DNA from: an uncultured Saprospiraceae bacterium
GTDB taxonomy: Bacteria > Bacteroidota > Bacteroidia > Chitinophagales > Saprospiraceae
DNA length: 64,000 bases
Assembly (NCBI GenBank): GCA_943788055.1
Contig: CALSOU010000011.1
Coordinates: forward strand, 16,691 to 80,690
Direction: 5' to 3'
Of this stretch, positions 40,783-50,751 are shown piece by piece. The position numbers and the translations under genes are program-made. The notes under the pieces were generated by a model. It was given only the letters and a program-made list of their open reading frames with translations, was not told the origin of the DNA and ran no database searches. Positions within the stretch are counted from its first letter, which is position 1, and each line of letters opens with the position of its first letter.

Positions 40783-41505
40783 TTATTCAGAAGGGAAATC
40801 CCCAGTAATATCTGTAAATAGCTCTTCATTTGATCTGCTTTTCGATGAATAGTAAATCTTTTTGTCGTTGGTTTTTGTGAACAGTATAAGAGGCGATTTT
40901 TCTGCGTTGATGATTAGTTTGACAATTTCTCCCGTTCCACTAGTGAAATACCCTTTCCTGATTTCTCCGAGAGAAAAACCATTGGTCCTTATAGTTATTT
41001 TGGGAATTCGCTCTACAAGTTCTAAACTCTTGATTTGCTCTCTTCTTACGACTTCTCCATAACTACCGTGAAATTCAATCTTATCACTATCAAAACTAAT
41101 CGTATTTTCTTTGAAACCGTAAGCTATTATAGAAATAACAAAAACTAATGTGAGCAACAGAATTCCGACACCCATTCTACTCCAAATTGATTTCTTGTTA
41201 TCATTATACTTGGCACTTGCCAGAATAAAATAACAATAGCCGAGGATAGGGTAGATAGCAAAGAAAATACCCGCTGTGTTTGAACTAATAAGTTGATTTA
41301 TTAGGATAAAAATGATAAAAAGGGAGATGCCAAGAAATATATGAAATTTGCGAAAGAACGGCAGAAATGATTTGATGTCCAACTGTTTCCTATCCTCTTC
41401 GCTCATTGAGTTATAACCTGCCAGCAAATACTTTGCGTTCTTTTCATTAACAATATATCCAATTGCTACGAATAGAAGACTTATCAATGCAAGTATGTAA
41501 ATCAT
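40783..41505 (-). CDS. Membrane protein with DUF3784-like and PH-like regions
   Basis: 240 aa; AKYLLAGYNSMSEEDRKQLD plus TM helices and C-terminal beta-rich region. Confidence 0.6.
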   Translation of the reverse strand: MIYILALISLLFVAIGYIVNEKNAKYLLAGYNSMSEEDRKQLDIKSFLPFFRKFHIFLGISLFIIFILINQLISSNTAGIFFAIYPILGYCYFILASAKYNDNKKSIWSRMGVGILLLTLVFVISIIAYGFKENTISFDSDKIEFHGSYGEVVRREQIKSLELVERIPKITIRTNGFSLGEIRKGYFTSGTGEIVKLIINAEKSPLILFTKTNDKKIYYSSKSRSNEELFTDITGDFPSE

Positions 41506-41562
41506 CCTTTAAATAGTTTATTTGTTAATTAAGTTTCTGATCCTATTGGAGCTGAAATTTTA

Positions 41563-43101
41563 TTACATTGTTATCTTTTCCATGCTGTTGACAGCTATTC
41601 TTCTTTTGGGAGCTCGCTCTAATACCTTCTCAAATTGCTCTTGAGCTTCTTCTCTTCTATTTTTTGATGCAAGCCATTCCCCATATATTTCGAATGATGG
41701 TTTAACTATATTTGGCGGACCATAAGTATACCTAGTATTATCTTCAGCGTTGGTTGCTTTTTTCATCCATTCTTCAGCTAATTTTTCGTCGTCGTTACTT
41801 AAAGCAAGGAATGATCGTAATTCGTATTCTAGCACTTTTATACTTGTAACTTCATTAACCGATGGTGGCTGCAAGTAACTAGAGATTCCGCTACACATTT
41901 TTGCATCACCAGCGACCATTAATGATTCTCCTTTTGAAGACATGGTATTCAATTTAGAGATAGCTGCCTCTAATTTTTGTGAGTTATCATGGTGATATGC
42001 TGCCATGCCGTGTGCGAAAATTTCAACACCTTGCGTAAGTAGATTTAATTTTTCCAGATCAACTGTATCAATAGCCAAAGAGTCAGACCAGTTACCCGAC
42101 TGTGTTAGGTAATCAGCTTTCATCATCACATAATGTGCACGTGCTCTGCTTGAAGGTGTTTCAGAAGCGTATTGCTTCATTTCATAGACCATTTCTCTTG
42201 CCTTCGCTGTATCTCCTTTTTGTAAATACCCATACATTAACCATTTGAAAGCATGATAACCGCGAGCATCATTATCTAGACCCTTATCTTTCATACGAGT
42301 TACACTGGCTTCATAACTTGCAATATTCGATTTGATTACTTCATCCCACATACCCAAAGCCACAAAAATATGTGAAGGCATATGCAGTGCATGTTCTGCA
42401 TCGGGAGCCACTTGAGCGTAAGCATGTGCAGCATCTAGAGCTAAAGTAGCATGGTCTGGATCATCATAAGAGTGGATAAGATAGTGCAGTGCACCAGGGT
42501 GATTTGGGTTCTCATCGATGATACCTTGAACGATCTTGGCACCATGAGCATAATTATCATCTTCGGTTCTACTTTTGGAAGCACCTAGTAGCGACAAAGC
42601 GTAAAAGGCAGCAACTTCATGATGTTCGGGATACTTCTTATACAGTTTTTCCATCTGATTCTTGTAAGCCTCATCTTGATCTTTCTTATCACCTTCTGCA
42701 TAGAGAATCTCAACAGCTGCGAGTAAATATCGCTCGAGATCTGTTTGCGCCATTTTTAAGCGAGTTTCTTTGTTGTTAGCTAACTTGTTCAGTGCAGCAC
42801 TTCCTTCATCGCTGTATCGTTCCCTCCAAAGTGGGTGATTATACGACATCGCTTCCCCCCAATATGCCATAACGAAGTTGGAATCCAATTCCTGAGCTTG
42901 TACAAACTTCTCAGCAGCATCGTCAAATTCGAAACTATGTAGTAACAATAATCCTTCCTGAAAGAACGGTGCAGCTTCTTCTGTACTTGTGACTTCAAAA
43001 TTGACTTTGCCAAGTTTAACCTCTTCAGAAACTGGAGATTCCGTTGATTTACATTGAATTAATAGAAAAGTAAATAGGAGAAAGTAGATCGGATATTTCA
43101 T
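41563..43101 (-). CDS. TPR-containing lipoprotein
   Basis: 512 aa; lipobox-like LLIQC; MAYWGEAMSYNHPLW, HALHMPSHIFVALGMW. Confidence 0.8.
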   Translation of the reverse strand: MKYPIYFLLFTFLLIQCKSTESPVSEEVKLGKVNFEVTSTEEAAPFFQEGLLLLHSFEFDDAAEKFVQAQELDSNFVMAYWGEAMSYNHPLWRERYSDEGSAALNKLANNKETRLKMAQTDLERYLLAAVEILYAEGDKKDQDEAYKNQMEKLYKKYPEHHEVAAFYALSLLGASKSRTEDDNYAHGAKIVQGIIDENPNHPGALHYLIHSYDDPDHATLALDAAHAYAQVAPDAEHALHMPSHIFVALGMWDEVIKSNIASYEASVTRMKDKGLDNDARGYHAFKWLMYGYLQKGDTAKAREMVYEMKQYASETPSSRARAHYVMMKADYLTQSGNWSDSLAIDTVDLEKLNLLTQGVEIFAHGMAAYHHDNSQKLEAAISKLNTMSSKGESLMVAGDAKMCSGISSYLQPPSVNEVTSIKVLEYELRSFLALSNDDEKLAEEWMKKATNAEDNTRYTYGPPNIVKPSFEIYGEWLASKNRREEAQEQFEKVLERAPKRRIAVNSMEKITM

Positions 43102-43189
43102 CGTAATAGATTTGTATCTAAAAATAGTAAATTAATCGTGTTTTAATTTATTTGTGATGAAGAGGAATCTGAAGAATATTACTAAAATG

Positions 43190-44131
43190 TTACTTGTCAT
43201 CCTTCATTCCGATCTCCCAAGTTGTCTCTTTATATCCATTTAAGAAATCAACAACGGTCATTTTACGTTTTCCTTGCAATTTCACCTCTTTCAAAATTAT
43301 GTAACCATTGGTACAGGAAATTTTCATCTTCTTAGTTCTTTCGATTACAACTTGTCCGGGAGAAAGAGCTTGATCTGACTCTTTCTTTTTGCATTTGGTA
43401 ATTTGAAATTGTAGCCCGTCTAAGGTAGTCCAAGCAGTCGGAAAAGGACTCATTCCACGAATGAAATTATAAACAGTAGAGACATCTTGATGCCAGTTGA
43501 TCTCGCAGGTTTCTCTGTAGATCTTTGGTGCGGAAGTAGCTTCTGAATCATCCTGAGGAATTAGCTTGAATTCGTTACTTTTTATAGCTTTCACTGTGTC
43601 ATGGATTACATCAGCTCCTAAAAAGCGCATTCGCTCGTATAATTCACCAGCGGTTTCGTCTTCTCCAATGGTGATCTTTCTTTGAAATAAGTAATCGCCG
43701 GTATCTATTGCATGCTTGAGTTTGAAACTCGTTACTCCAGTTTCTTTTTCACCTCGCACAACTGCCCAGTTGATAGGAGCGGCACCTCGATATTTAGGTA
43801 GTAACGAACCATGTAAATTGTATGTTCCGTGTTGTGGCATATCCCAAACCATGACAGGCAGCATTCTAAAAGCTACAACGATCTGTACATCAGCCTTGTA
43901 AGAAGCTAGTTCCTCAATAAATTTTGGGGCTTTCAAATTTTTCGGCTGTAGGACTGGAATACTGTTTTCTTCGGCGTAGACTTTAACAGGTGTCTTGAGG
44001 AGTTTTTTACCACCTCGGCCGCCAAATTTGTCTGTTGCTGTAATGACAGCTACGACATCATATCCGTTTTTCACCAGAATATCTAAAGAGGGTACTGCAA
44101 AATCGGGCGAACCCATATAGATTATACGCAT
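43190..44131 (-). CDS. fmt: Methionyl-tRNA formyltransferase
   Basis: 313 aa; MRIIYMGSPDFAVPSL, HGSLLPKYRGAAPINWAV. Confidence 0.95.
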   Translation of the reverse strand: MRIIYMGSPDFAVPSLDILVKNGYDVVAVITATDKFGGRGGKKLLKTPVKVYAEENSIPVLQPKNLKAPKFIEELASYKADVQIVVAFRMLPVMVWDMPQHGTYNLHGSLLPKYRGAAPINWAVVRGEKETGVTSFKLKHAIDTGDYLFQRKITIGEDETAGELYERMRFLGADVIHDTVKAIKSNEFKLIPQDDSEATSAPKIYRETCEINWHQDVSTVYNFIRGMSPFPTAWTTLDGLQFQITKCKKKESDQALSPGQVVIERTKKMKISCTNGYIILKEVKLQGKRKMTVVDFLNGYKETTWEIGMKDDK

Positions 44132-44248
44132 GAATTTTTATTGTAAAGTTACTATAGTTCAATCTTAAGACGAATTATCTCTCAAATTGTATCAAATCGA
44201 AAGATGATCGTTAAGGCAATGTATCATTGGATAAATGAACGTTTAATT

Positions 44249-46513
44249 TTAGTGATCATGATGTCCTGCATGCAGATTCCATTGTACAGGTATTGTAGGG
44301 ATAATTTGAGCTTTTGAACTGCCTTCCTGAATTTTATATACTTTGTCAGCTTCTAAGTTTACTAGGTTTTGGATATTTTCTCCTTCTATCGGCCAAAGTA
44401 TTTGTAATTCTTTCACTACAGTAGCTTTACCGATCCCAATGACCATGTCAAGTGAATTAGCGCCGAAAGAAGCTCCAGAATTCATCGTACGCCACAGTTC
44501 GCGTTCTTGTCCATTTTCTTCTATCAATAGACGTATTCTAGCACCAATTCCTTTTCTATTGGATCTAGTGCCCTCTAATCGGATACCGATAAAATGATTG
44601 CCAAAACCCGGGTTGTTAAAATATGCATTCTGAAAATTATCTCCCTCATAAGCTCCTCCCATCACGACATATACATCTAAATCGCCGTCTAAATCCATAT
44701 CAACCATTGAAATCCCATGACCTTTTTGAATATGGCCCATGCCGCTCGCAAAAGTTACATCTTCGATCTTATGGCCTTGGACATTTCGATAAAGTTTATT
44801 GGGCACAATCGAGAAGAAACTAGGATTCCCAGTTGCTAAATAGAAATCGATCCAACCGTCATTATCAAGATCACCATAGTTACAACCCATTGTATATATT
44901 GCTTCAGTTAGTCCGATCTCTGAACTTATTTCTTCGAATTTACCGCCTCCTTTGTTGATATACAATAATGTTTTTCCACCAGTTTTCCTACCCTTGATAT
45001 TCATAGATAAATCGGCTGATGGATTATTTAACTTACTACGAAAGGAAGATACCAGAATGTCATTCTTGCCATCATTATTAAAATCAAAAATCATATTAGG
45101 AAACGCAACCTTGGGCTCCGTTAGGTTGAGAAACTGGGCTGCCTCATTGAATGTCGGGGTTCCATCTTCAAGTTTACCTGAATGTAAGTACATTAGATTG
45201 GCATCACCAAGAACTGAAACATAGATGTCTGGCCAACCATCATTATTAATATCGTCTACACTAACACCTTTGTGATAGCCAGTTTGGGACAAACCAGCTT
45301 TTGCCCCTACATCAGTAAATGTTCCATTCTTATTGTTTATCCACAATTGAGTAGGAAAGGTTAATGTGTCAAAGCTTTCGTTCACTACGATAAGGTCTAA
45401 CCAACCATCTTTGTTGAAATCATTCCAACTGATTGCTTGAGTAGGGGTGTGGGTCATGAGACCTGCTTCTATTGTAACATCGGAAAAAGATCCATCACCA
45501 TTATTTTTCAATAAGGTATTTGGAATAGTTCCATCCCAGCGCATCCACGCTCCTCGCATAATGTACAGATCTATGAATCCGTCATTGTTATAGTCGGTTT
45601 GCTTGATATTTAGTCCACCAATAACGCCATCAAGACCTTTTGCCTTGGCCTGTTCTTCGAACCCACCATTGCCGTCATTGATATAGTAGTGAATCTGATC
45701 TGTGATACCCCATGATGAAGCTATGATATCATAATCACCGTCTTGGTCAAAGTCTTCAATAATACTTGCTCCGCTGATTCGATTGTCATCGATTTTAAGG
45801 GCTGAGGCAATATTGTCAAAACGAGGAAACCCTGAGTCCGATTGATCAAAATACTTTGGAGACAACAAGAACTTAGAAGGTACGCCATCAGGGTATGATC
45901 CTAGAGTCATATGAGCTAGATTTAGAAGCCATATGCAGCTTTGTTCGTTTGGGTTATAACTCAAGATATCTTCTAGGAGTTTAATTGCATTCTTTGATCC
46001 CTTTGTCAGGGTATGAATACCATCTTCCCGAATAGGTACAATACATGACTGGTGGTTATGGTTTTGAATGCAATTTTCCTGCTCTCCCATCCGCATATAA
46101 GCAATCGCAACTGCTTTTTTAAGATTAGTACCCATGTCGTTGTTGAGATCGATATTATTTATTTCACATGATCTAATAATTCGATCTAGTACTTCCAATG
46201 CAATCTTAGTTTCACCGCCGTTCAACATTTCCAAAGCGTACTGAATCAGCAGGTTCGCTTGATTGAGTCCTGTTGCTTTATCGGCTTCCAATTTGATCAA
46301 AGCTGCACGCTCTTTATTCAAGGTGTATGTTATATTCATGGGGCCGATTGCTGTATTTGCAGCACGAACGAGCTCTCTAGTATCTTGTGAAGATCCAACT
46401 TTGTCAGAGTTAGCTTCCGGTTCAGATACGCAAGAAATAATTGCTAGAGAAAACAAGGCGAAAAAAAAGAATTGCTGTTTCATAAATGTCATGTTGGAAC
46501 TCAAAGATATCAA
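44249..46513 (-). CDS. FG-GAP/VCBS repeat protein with ASPIC/UnbV-like (CRTAC1-type) C-terminal domain
   Basis: 754 aa; lipoprotein-type N-terminus; multiple DFDQDGDYDI, DYNNDGFIDL, DINNDGWPDI repeats; RKGIGARIRLLIEENGQ. Confidence 0.88.
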   Translation of the reverse strand: MISLSSNMTFMKQQFFFFALFSLAIISCVSEPEANSDKVGSSQDTRELVRAANTAIGPMNITYTLNKERAALIKLEADKATGLNQANLLIQYALEMLNGGETKIALEVLDRIIRSCEINNIDLNNDMGTNLKKAVAIAYMRMGEQENCIQNHNHQSCIVPIREDGIHTLTKGSKNAIKLLEDILSYNPNEQSCIWLLNLAHMTLGSYPDGVPSKFLLSPKYFDQSDSGFPRFDNIASALKIDDNRISGASIIEDFDQDGDYDIIASSWGITDQIHYYINDGNGGFEEQAKAKGLDGVIGGLNIKQTDYNNDGFIDLYIMRGAWMRWDGTIPNTLLKNNGDGSFSDVTIEAGLMTHTPTQAISWNDFNKDGWLDLIVVNESFDTLTFPTQLWINNKNGTFTDVGAKAGLSQTGYHKGVSVDDINNDGWPDIYVSVLGDANLMYLHSGKLEDGTPTFNEAAQFLNLTEPKVAFPNMIFDFNNDGKNDILVSSFRSKLNNPSADLSMNIKGRKTGGKTLLYINKGGGKFEEISSEIGLTEAIYTMGCNYGDLDNDGWIDFYLATGNPSFFSIVPNKLYRNVQGHKIEDVTFASGMGHIQKGHGISMVDMDLDGDLDVYVVMGGAYEGDNFQNAYFNNPGFGNHFIGIRLEGTRSNRKGIGARIRLLIEENGQERELWRTMNSGASFGANSLDMVIGIGKATVVKELQILWPIEGENIQNLVNLEADKVYKIQEGSSKAQIIPTIPVQWNLHAGHHDH

Positions 46514-46764
46514 TACTTAAACGATCTATAGGGAAGTATTGTAAGCAATCTTTGATTTGGGCCAGGACCCAAAAGCATGCACTTGAATATTGCTAAAACA
46601 GTTTTGTAAGTTGTGATAAGAGACTGAGGAGGGAAGTTGTTGAGTTAAGATATAGAGACTTTGAAAGTTAGGTTTTAGGAATTGTACTTCAACTGATTTT
46701 ATTGCTTAACTTAAGGTATTTAATCGTGTTTTGATAATGATCAATTTTTCGATGTTGTTGTTAT

Positions 46765-47559
46765 TTATGTCCAAATCCTCGGTCTGATATTCAGATGGCG
46801 TTTTTCTTTGTATTCTGGTGATAAAAAAATGATGCCCATCATGTAGAGATCGATAGAAGCATTTACACGTTCATGTGCTTTAATCTTTTTCCAGGCTTTT
46901 TGCATACCCAGTGACCAATGGATATCATCCAATACAATGATGCCATCCTCATCTATTATCTTCAAACTCTGCAAGAAATAGTCAATTGTGGCTTGCTCAC
47001 GATGATTTCCGTCAATAAATATAAAGTCTACCTTAGGACCACTTTGTATAAATTCAGGATATGTCTTATCAAAATTCCCTTCGATCAAATGAAGATTTTC
47101 AAAGCCCAAACGAAGGTTTTGCAGCTTTATCAATTTAACAAAATGGGGATTTCCTTCAAAGCTCGTTACCGTATTTTTTGTTGATGTCGCAGCTAAATAG
47201 AAACTTGACAATCCAAGTGAAGCACCTAATTCAACAATATTTTCGGCCTCGACCCATTCTATTAGTCGAAATAGCACTCTAAGCTGGTATGGCGAACTTA
47301 GTTGTTGTGATGCTACTTCCTTTATTTGCTTACTACTAGCAGATCCGTAGCTTGATCCTGCGCCTAATTCCAGTATATCAATCTTCTCGGAATTTCTCAA
47401 AAGCTGATTTCTGTATACTTCAAGCTTTTCGAAAGCATGAAATTTGCGATCATCTCGTATCACGTGCTCGTAAAGTTGAAATAGGCTTGGACTGTGAATA
47501 CCATGTTGATTGGTCGCTGTGAGCGTAAACCAAACAATATCAAAGGCTCTATTGAGCAT
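46765..47559 (-). CDS. Class I SAM-dependent methyltransferase
   Basis: 264 aa; VELGASLGLSSFYLA, FIFIDGNHREQATIDYF, GIIVLDDIHWS. Confidence 0.82.
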   Translation of the reverse strand: MLNRAFDIVWFTLTATNQHGIHSPSLFQLYEHVIRDDRKFHAFEKLEVYRNQLLRNSEKIDILELGAGSSYGSASSKQIKEVASQQLSSPYQLRVLFRLIEWVEAENIVELGASLGLSSFYLAATSTKNTVTSFEGNPHFVKLIKLQNLRLGFENLHLIEGNFDKTYPEFIQSGPKVDFIFIDGNHREQATIDYFLQSLKIIDEDGIIVLDDIHWSLGMQKAWKKIKAHERVNASIDLYMMGIIFLSPEYKEKRHLNIRPRIWT

Positions 47560-47637
47560 ATATGCTTATTATATGTTAAATTTGTGTAATATGTCTTAAG
47601 GGTTTAGTTTGCCCTCAATACTCAAAAGTCATCTTTT

Positions 47638-47806
47638 ATGTTTAATAAAGCTCCGTTTTTTTCAGTTTGTTTGGCATTGATATTTTCCTTTTCATCTGAT
47701 GCACAAATTAGTTTTCAAAGGGAGGATTCTCACATTCTGGCCTACGTTTAAGATCTAGAAAATCCTGTGTTGCGTCAGCTCTGGGATCACTCTTTATCTA
47801 TAATCT
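47638..47806 (+). pseudogene. Remnant 5' end of a secreted protein gene
   Basis: MFNKAPFFSVCLALIFSFSSDAQISFQREDSHILAYV* (signal peptide then early stop); in-frame continuation DLENPVLRQLWDHSLSI is short. Confidence 0.4.
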
Positions 47807-47874
47807 AACTTTTCCCTAAGCTATGATTCTCAAATTTGGAGTAAAGTAAATAATAAAAATAGTGTTATTGCAAT

Positions 47875-47947
47875 AAAAGGGATGAGCACGAAGTGCGAAC
47901 TTGGAAGACTCCGACGACCCACTAGCCCTTTTGTGGAATAGTGGGTC
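47875..47947. other. Intergenic structured element with interleaved inverted repeats (pseudoknot topology)
   Basis: AAAAGGG (47875-47881) with CCCTTTT (47926-47932), interleaved with GACCCACTA (47916-47924) and TAGTGGGTC (47939-47947); plus GCAC-GAA-GTGC hairpin at 47886-47896. Confidence 0.5.
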
Positions 47948-47975
47948 ACGCCTAATTGAAATTATATTAATTCAT

Positions 47976-50750
47976 CTAATTTACAACTAGCTTTTGGGTT
48001 GCAAAATTCTGCCCATCTGAAATTCTGACAATGTACATTCCTGCTTGCAAGTCATGTTGGATTTCGGTCCATGAATCAATCATTTCCGCGTGGTACATTC
48101 GCTGGCCTGAAAGGCTGTAGATTGCAAGTTGCGCTTTGTCTAATGCATGGTTGATTACGATTGTTCCATGTTGTGAAGGATTAGGATAGACCTTAAAGCG
48201 AAAAGATTCAAATTTTTCAGTGTCAGTTACATTATTTGGATTCACAATTTTCTTATCCCAATACATTCTATATTCACCAGGTTCGAAATCAATGCTAGTG
48301 AGGGATGCATCGACGAAAATAGAATCTCCTGTGAAGTAGTCATACCACCATCCATCGTGCTGAAAACTCGTTGCTACTGCTTGTGCAGTAACTTCAAAAT
48401 TTCCCATCAAGAAAACATTGTCTTCTTCACTATTTAATCGAATCCGCTTAGTTTTACCTCCCACATCAGTCACAAAATCATCCGTATGCATAACTTCTTC
48501 TGTCGCTCTTAATTCCATCATTGCTTGATATATTCTAAGTACATCCGCACGACCTTCTTCTTCTAAATAATCCCATCGAACAGGTTTAGGAGTCAATCGG
48601 CAATTATCACTAATGGTACCATTCGTGCACCAATTAATCGAATAATCAAATCCTAACTCACCCATTTGCCAGACCATTTTAGGACCGGGAACACTGAATA
48701 GAAAAGCGGTAGCAAGCTCTAATCGATCGTATCCCGTTTCAGGGTCTTTCGTTGAATAAGTCCCGTTACTATTTCCAAATTCTAGGTTCTTATATTGCAG
48801 CCTTTCTTCATCGTGACTTTCCATGTATCCTACAGCATGAGGATCGTTCCAACCTTTGTTTTTGTAGGATAGAAATGCAAAGTTTGACTTGCCGTTTGTG
48901 TTATAACCCATAGTACCTTCATTGAATGCATAATTTGCATTGGTCCAAAGCATCATTCCTTTGTTTGCTAGGACTTTCTCTTCATCATTAGCTCCAAAAT
49001 GTTCCAGAATCACCGTAAAATCATCCTTTATAGCCCACAAATGTTCGGCGTATTCTGATAAAATGTCGATTCGGTTTTGATCGTATGCTCTGAATACTCC
49101 ATCATCAGCAGATATTTTTTGGGTAAATCCCTTACTTAGATCAAATCGGAAACCGTCAATATGAAATTCATCCAGCCAGTACTCAGAGGTTTGCTTTACA
49201 TAGTGATTTGTTGCTTCGGATTCATGATTGAAATCATAACCTACATTGAATGGATGCGTTGCATCGACGTTGAAAAAGGGTGATTCAGGACTCGGTTTTC
49301 CATTTTCCCAATAAAGTCTAACATATGGATTCTGTCCAAATGCGTGATTATAAACTACATCAAGAATTACGGCAATGTCCATTTCATGAGCAGTATTAAC
49401 GAGCTTCTTGAAAGTTGTTGGATCGCCATAGTACTTATCAAGCGCCATGTGGAACGAAGGATTATATCCCCAGCTATCATTACCCTCAAATTCCTGAACT
49501 GGCATTAATTGAAGTGTGTTTATACCCATTTCTTTTAGATACGAAAGACTGTCAATCAATGAGTTATAACTTCTATCCTCTACAAAATCTCTAAGGAGCA
49601 ACTCATAAATATTCATACGTGATTGCGGCACCGGCTCGAAATTTTCATCCGTCCAGGTGAATGGAGTTGGAGTCAAGTCTAAGTAAGTGACAATTCCACT
49701 TGCTTCTTCTGGAAAATCTGGTAAATCAGGGAAGGTAGTCGATGAGATCCAAGGATCATTCCATTCATCTAATACGAGTGTAGAATAGGGGTCAGCAACC
49801 TGTAAAGTACCATCAACAAGATATGCATAAGCAACACCGTCCAGCCCAGCGAGACCTTCAATGTCAATCCAGTAATATTCTCCATCTACACTTCTCGTCA
49901 TTTGGCCTTCTTCTACAGGAGCCCAATCATTGAAATCACCTAAAACGTAAACATATTCCTTTTGTGGCGCAAAAAACTTCAAACGCACCACATCTTCAGT
50001 AATAATATTTACTCCATATGGCAAATTATCGGGGTCGTCAGCTATTTCATTAGGCTTGTTGACAATAAATTGGAATGACTCTGTTATTGTTTCATTCCCA
50101 TCAGTAGCCTCATACCTGATTTCATGCGAACCTAAGGTTATGTCTCCCAGAGTTGTTTGTCCTTCTTTTCCACTTCCTGTTAGAATTGATACATCATTGT
50201 CAAAAAGTTCGAAAGTTACTTCTTTTGAAAATGCTAGTGTAATGTCCAAATCTTCACCATCCTCTAAGATGAAATTTTCTGCTCCGGGACTAACAAATTT
50301 CCCCAATAGATCAGAATCAGCAGAGTAAATAGGTGTGAAAATATCTCCAAAATCTGAGGTCTTGCCCTCTTTGGAACCATCCACATTTCTAAAAACCATT
50401 CCAAGTTCCAGGACTTCATCAGATTCGTCAACACTATAGTATTCCGTTAGGTTGAAGCTTATTGAGTGAATATTATCCCCCTTATTGGTCATCTTTACAT
50501 TTGGATCATCTGTTCCCCAATTTCCTTGAACATTCATCCATTCGCCAGGGTCTCCGGCAGTAGTAATTATTCCTGTGTGAATATAAACTTGATCTACATC
50601 AACCAATCCAGCACTACCTTGAGTGGCGTCATAGTATATCGTGATATCGTCTGAAACAGTAGGAAAAGGCGGGTCTATTGTAACAATTTGCCCGATTACG
50701 GTAGTACTGTAAAAACTGCAAAGAAATATTAAGCTAACGAATTTATACAT
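47976..50750 (-). CDS. Secreted alpha-amylase family (GH13) protein with N-terminal E-set domain and T9SS sorting domain
   Basis: 924 aa; ILDVVYNHAF, DGFRFDLSKGF, VGYMESHDEERL; C-terminal YPNPSQHGTIVI...GMYIVRISDGQNFATQKLVVN. Confidence 0.9.
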   Translation of the reverse strand: MYKFVSLIFLCSFYSTTVIGQIVTIDPPFPTVSDDITIYYDATQGSAGLVDVDQVYIHTGIITTAGDPGEWMNVQGNWGTDDPNVKMTNKGDNIHSISFNLTEYYSVDESDEVLELGMVFRNVDGSKEGKTSDFGDIFTPIYSADSDLLGKFVSPGAENFILEDGEDLDITLAFSKEVTFELFDNDVSILTGSGKEGQTTLGDITLGSHEIRYEATDGNETITESFQFIVNKPNEIADDPDNLPYGVNIITEDVVRLKFFAPQKEYVYVLGDFNDWAPVEEGQMTRSVDGEYYWIDIEGLAGLDGVAYAYLVDGTLQVADPYSTLVLDEWNDPWISSTTFPDLPDFPEEASGIVTYLDLTPTPFTWTDENFEPVPQSRMNIYELLLRDFVEDRSYNSLIDSLSYLKEMGINTLQLMPVQEFEGNDSWGYNPSFHMALDKYYGDPTTFKKLVNTAHEMDIAVILDVVYNHAFGQNPYVRLYWENGKPSPESPFFNVDATHPFNVGYDFNHESEATNHYVKQTSEYWLDEFHIDGFRFDLSKGFTQKISADDGVFRAYDQNRIDILSEYAEHLWAIKDDFTVILEHFGANDEEKVLANKGMMLWTNANYAFNEGTMGYNTNGKSNFAFLSYKNKGWNDPHAVGYMESHDEERLQYKNLEFGNSNGTYSTKDPETGYDRLELATAFLFSVPGPKMVWQMGELGFDYSINWCTNGTISDNCRLTPKPVRWDYLEEEGRADVLRIYQAMMELRATEEVMHTDDFVTDVGGKTKRIRLNSEEDNVFLMGNFEVTAQAVATSFQHDGWWYDYFTGDSIFVDASLTSIDFEPGEYRMYWDKKIVNPNNVTDTEKFESFRFKVYPNPSQHGTIVINHALDKAQLAIYSLSGQRMYHAEMIDSWTEIQHDLQAGMYIVRISDGQNFATQKLVVN

Positions 50751-50751
50751 A

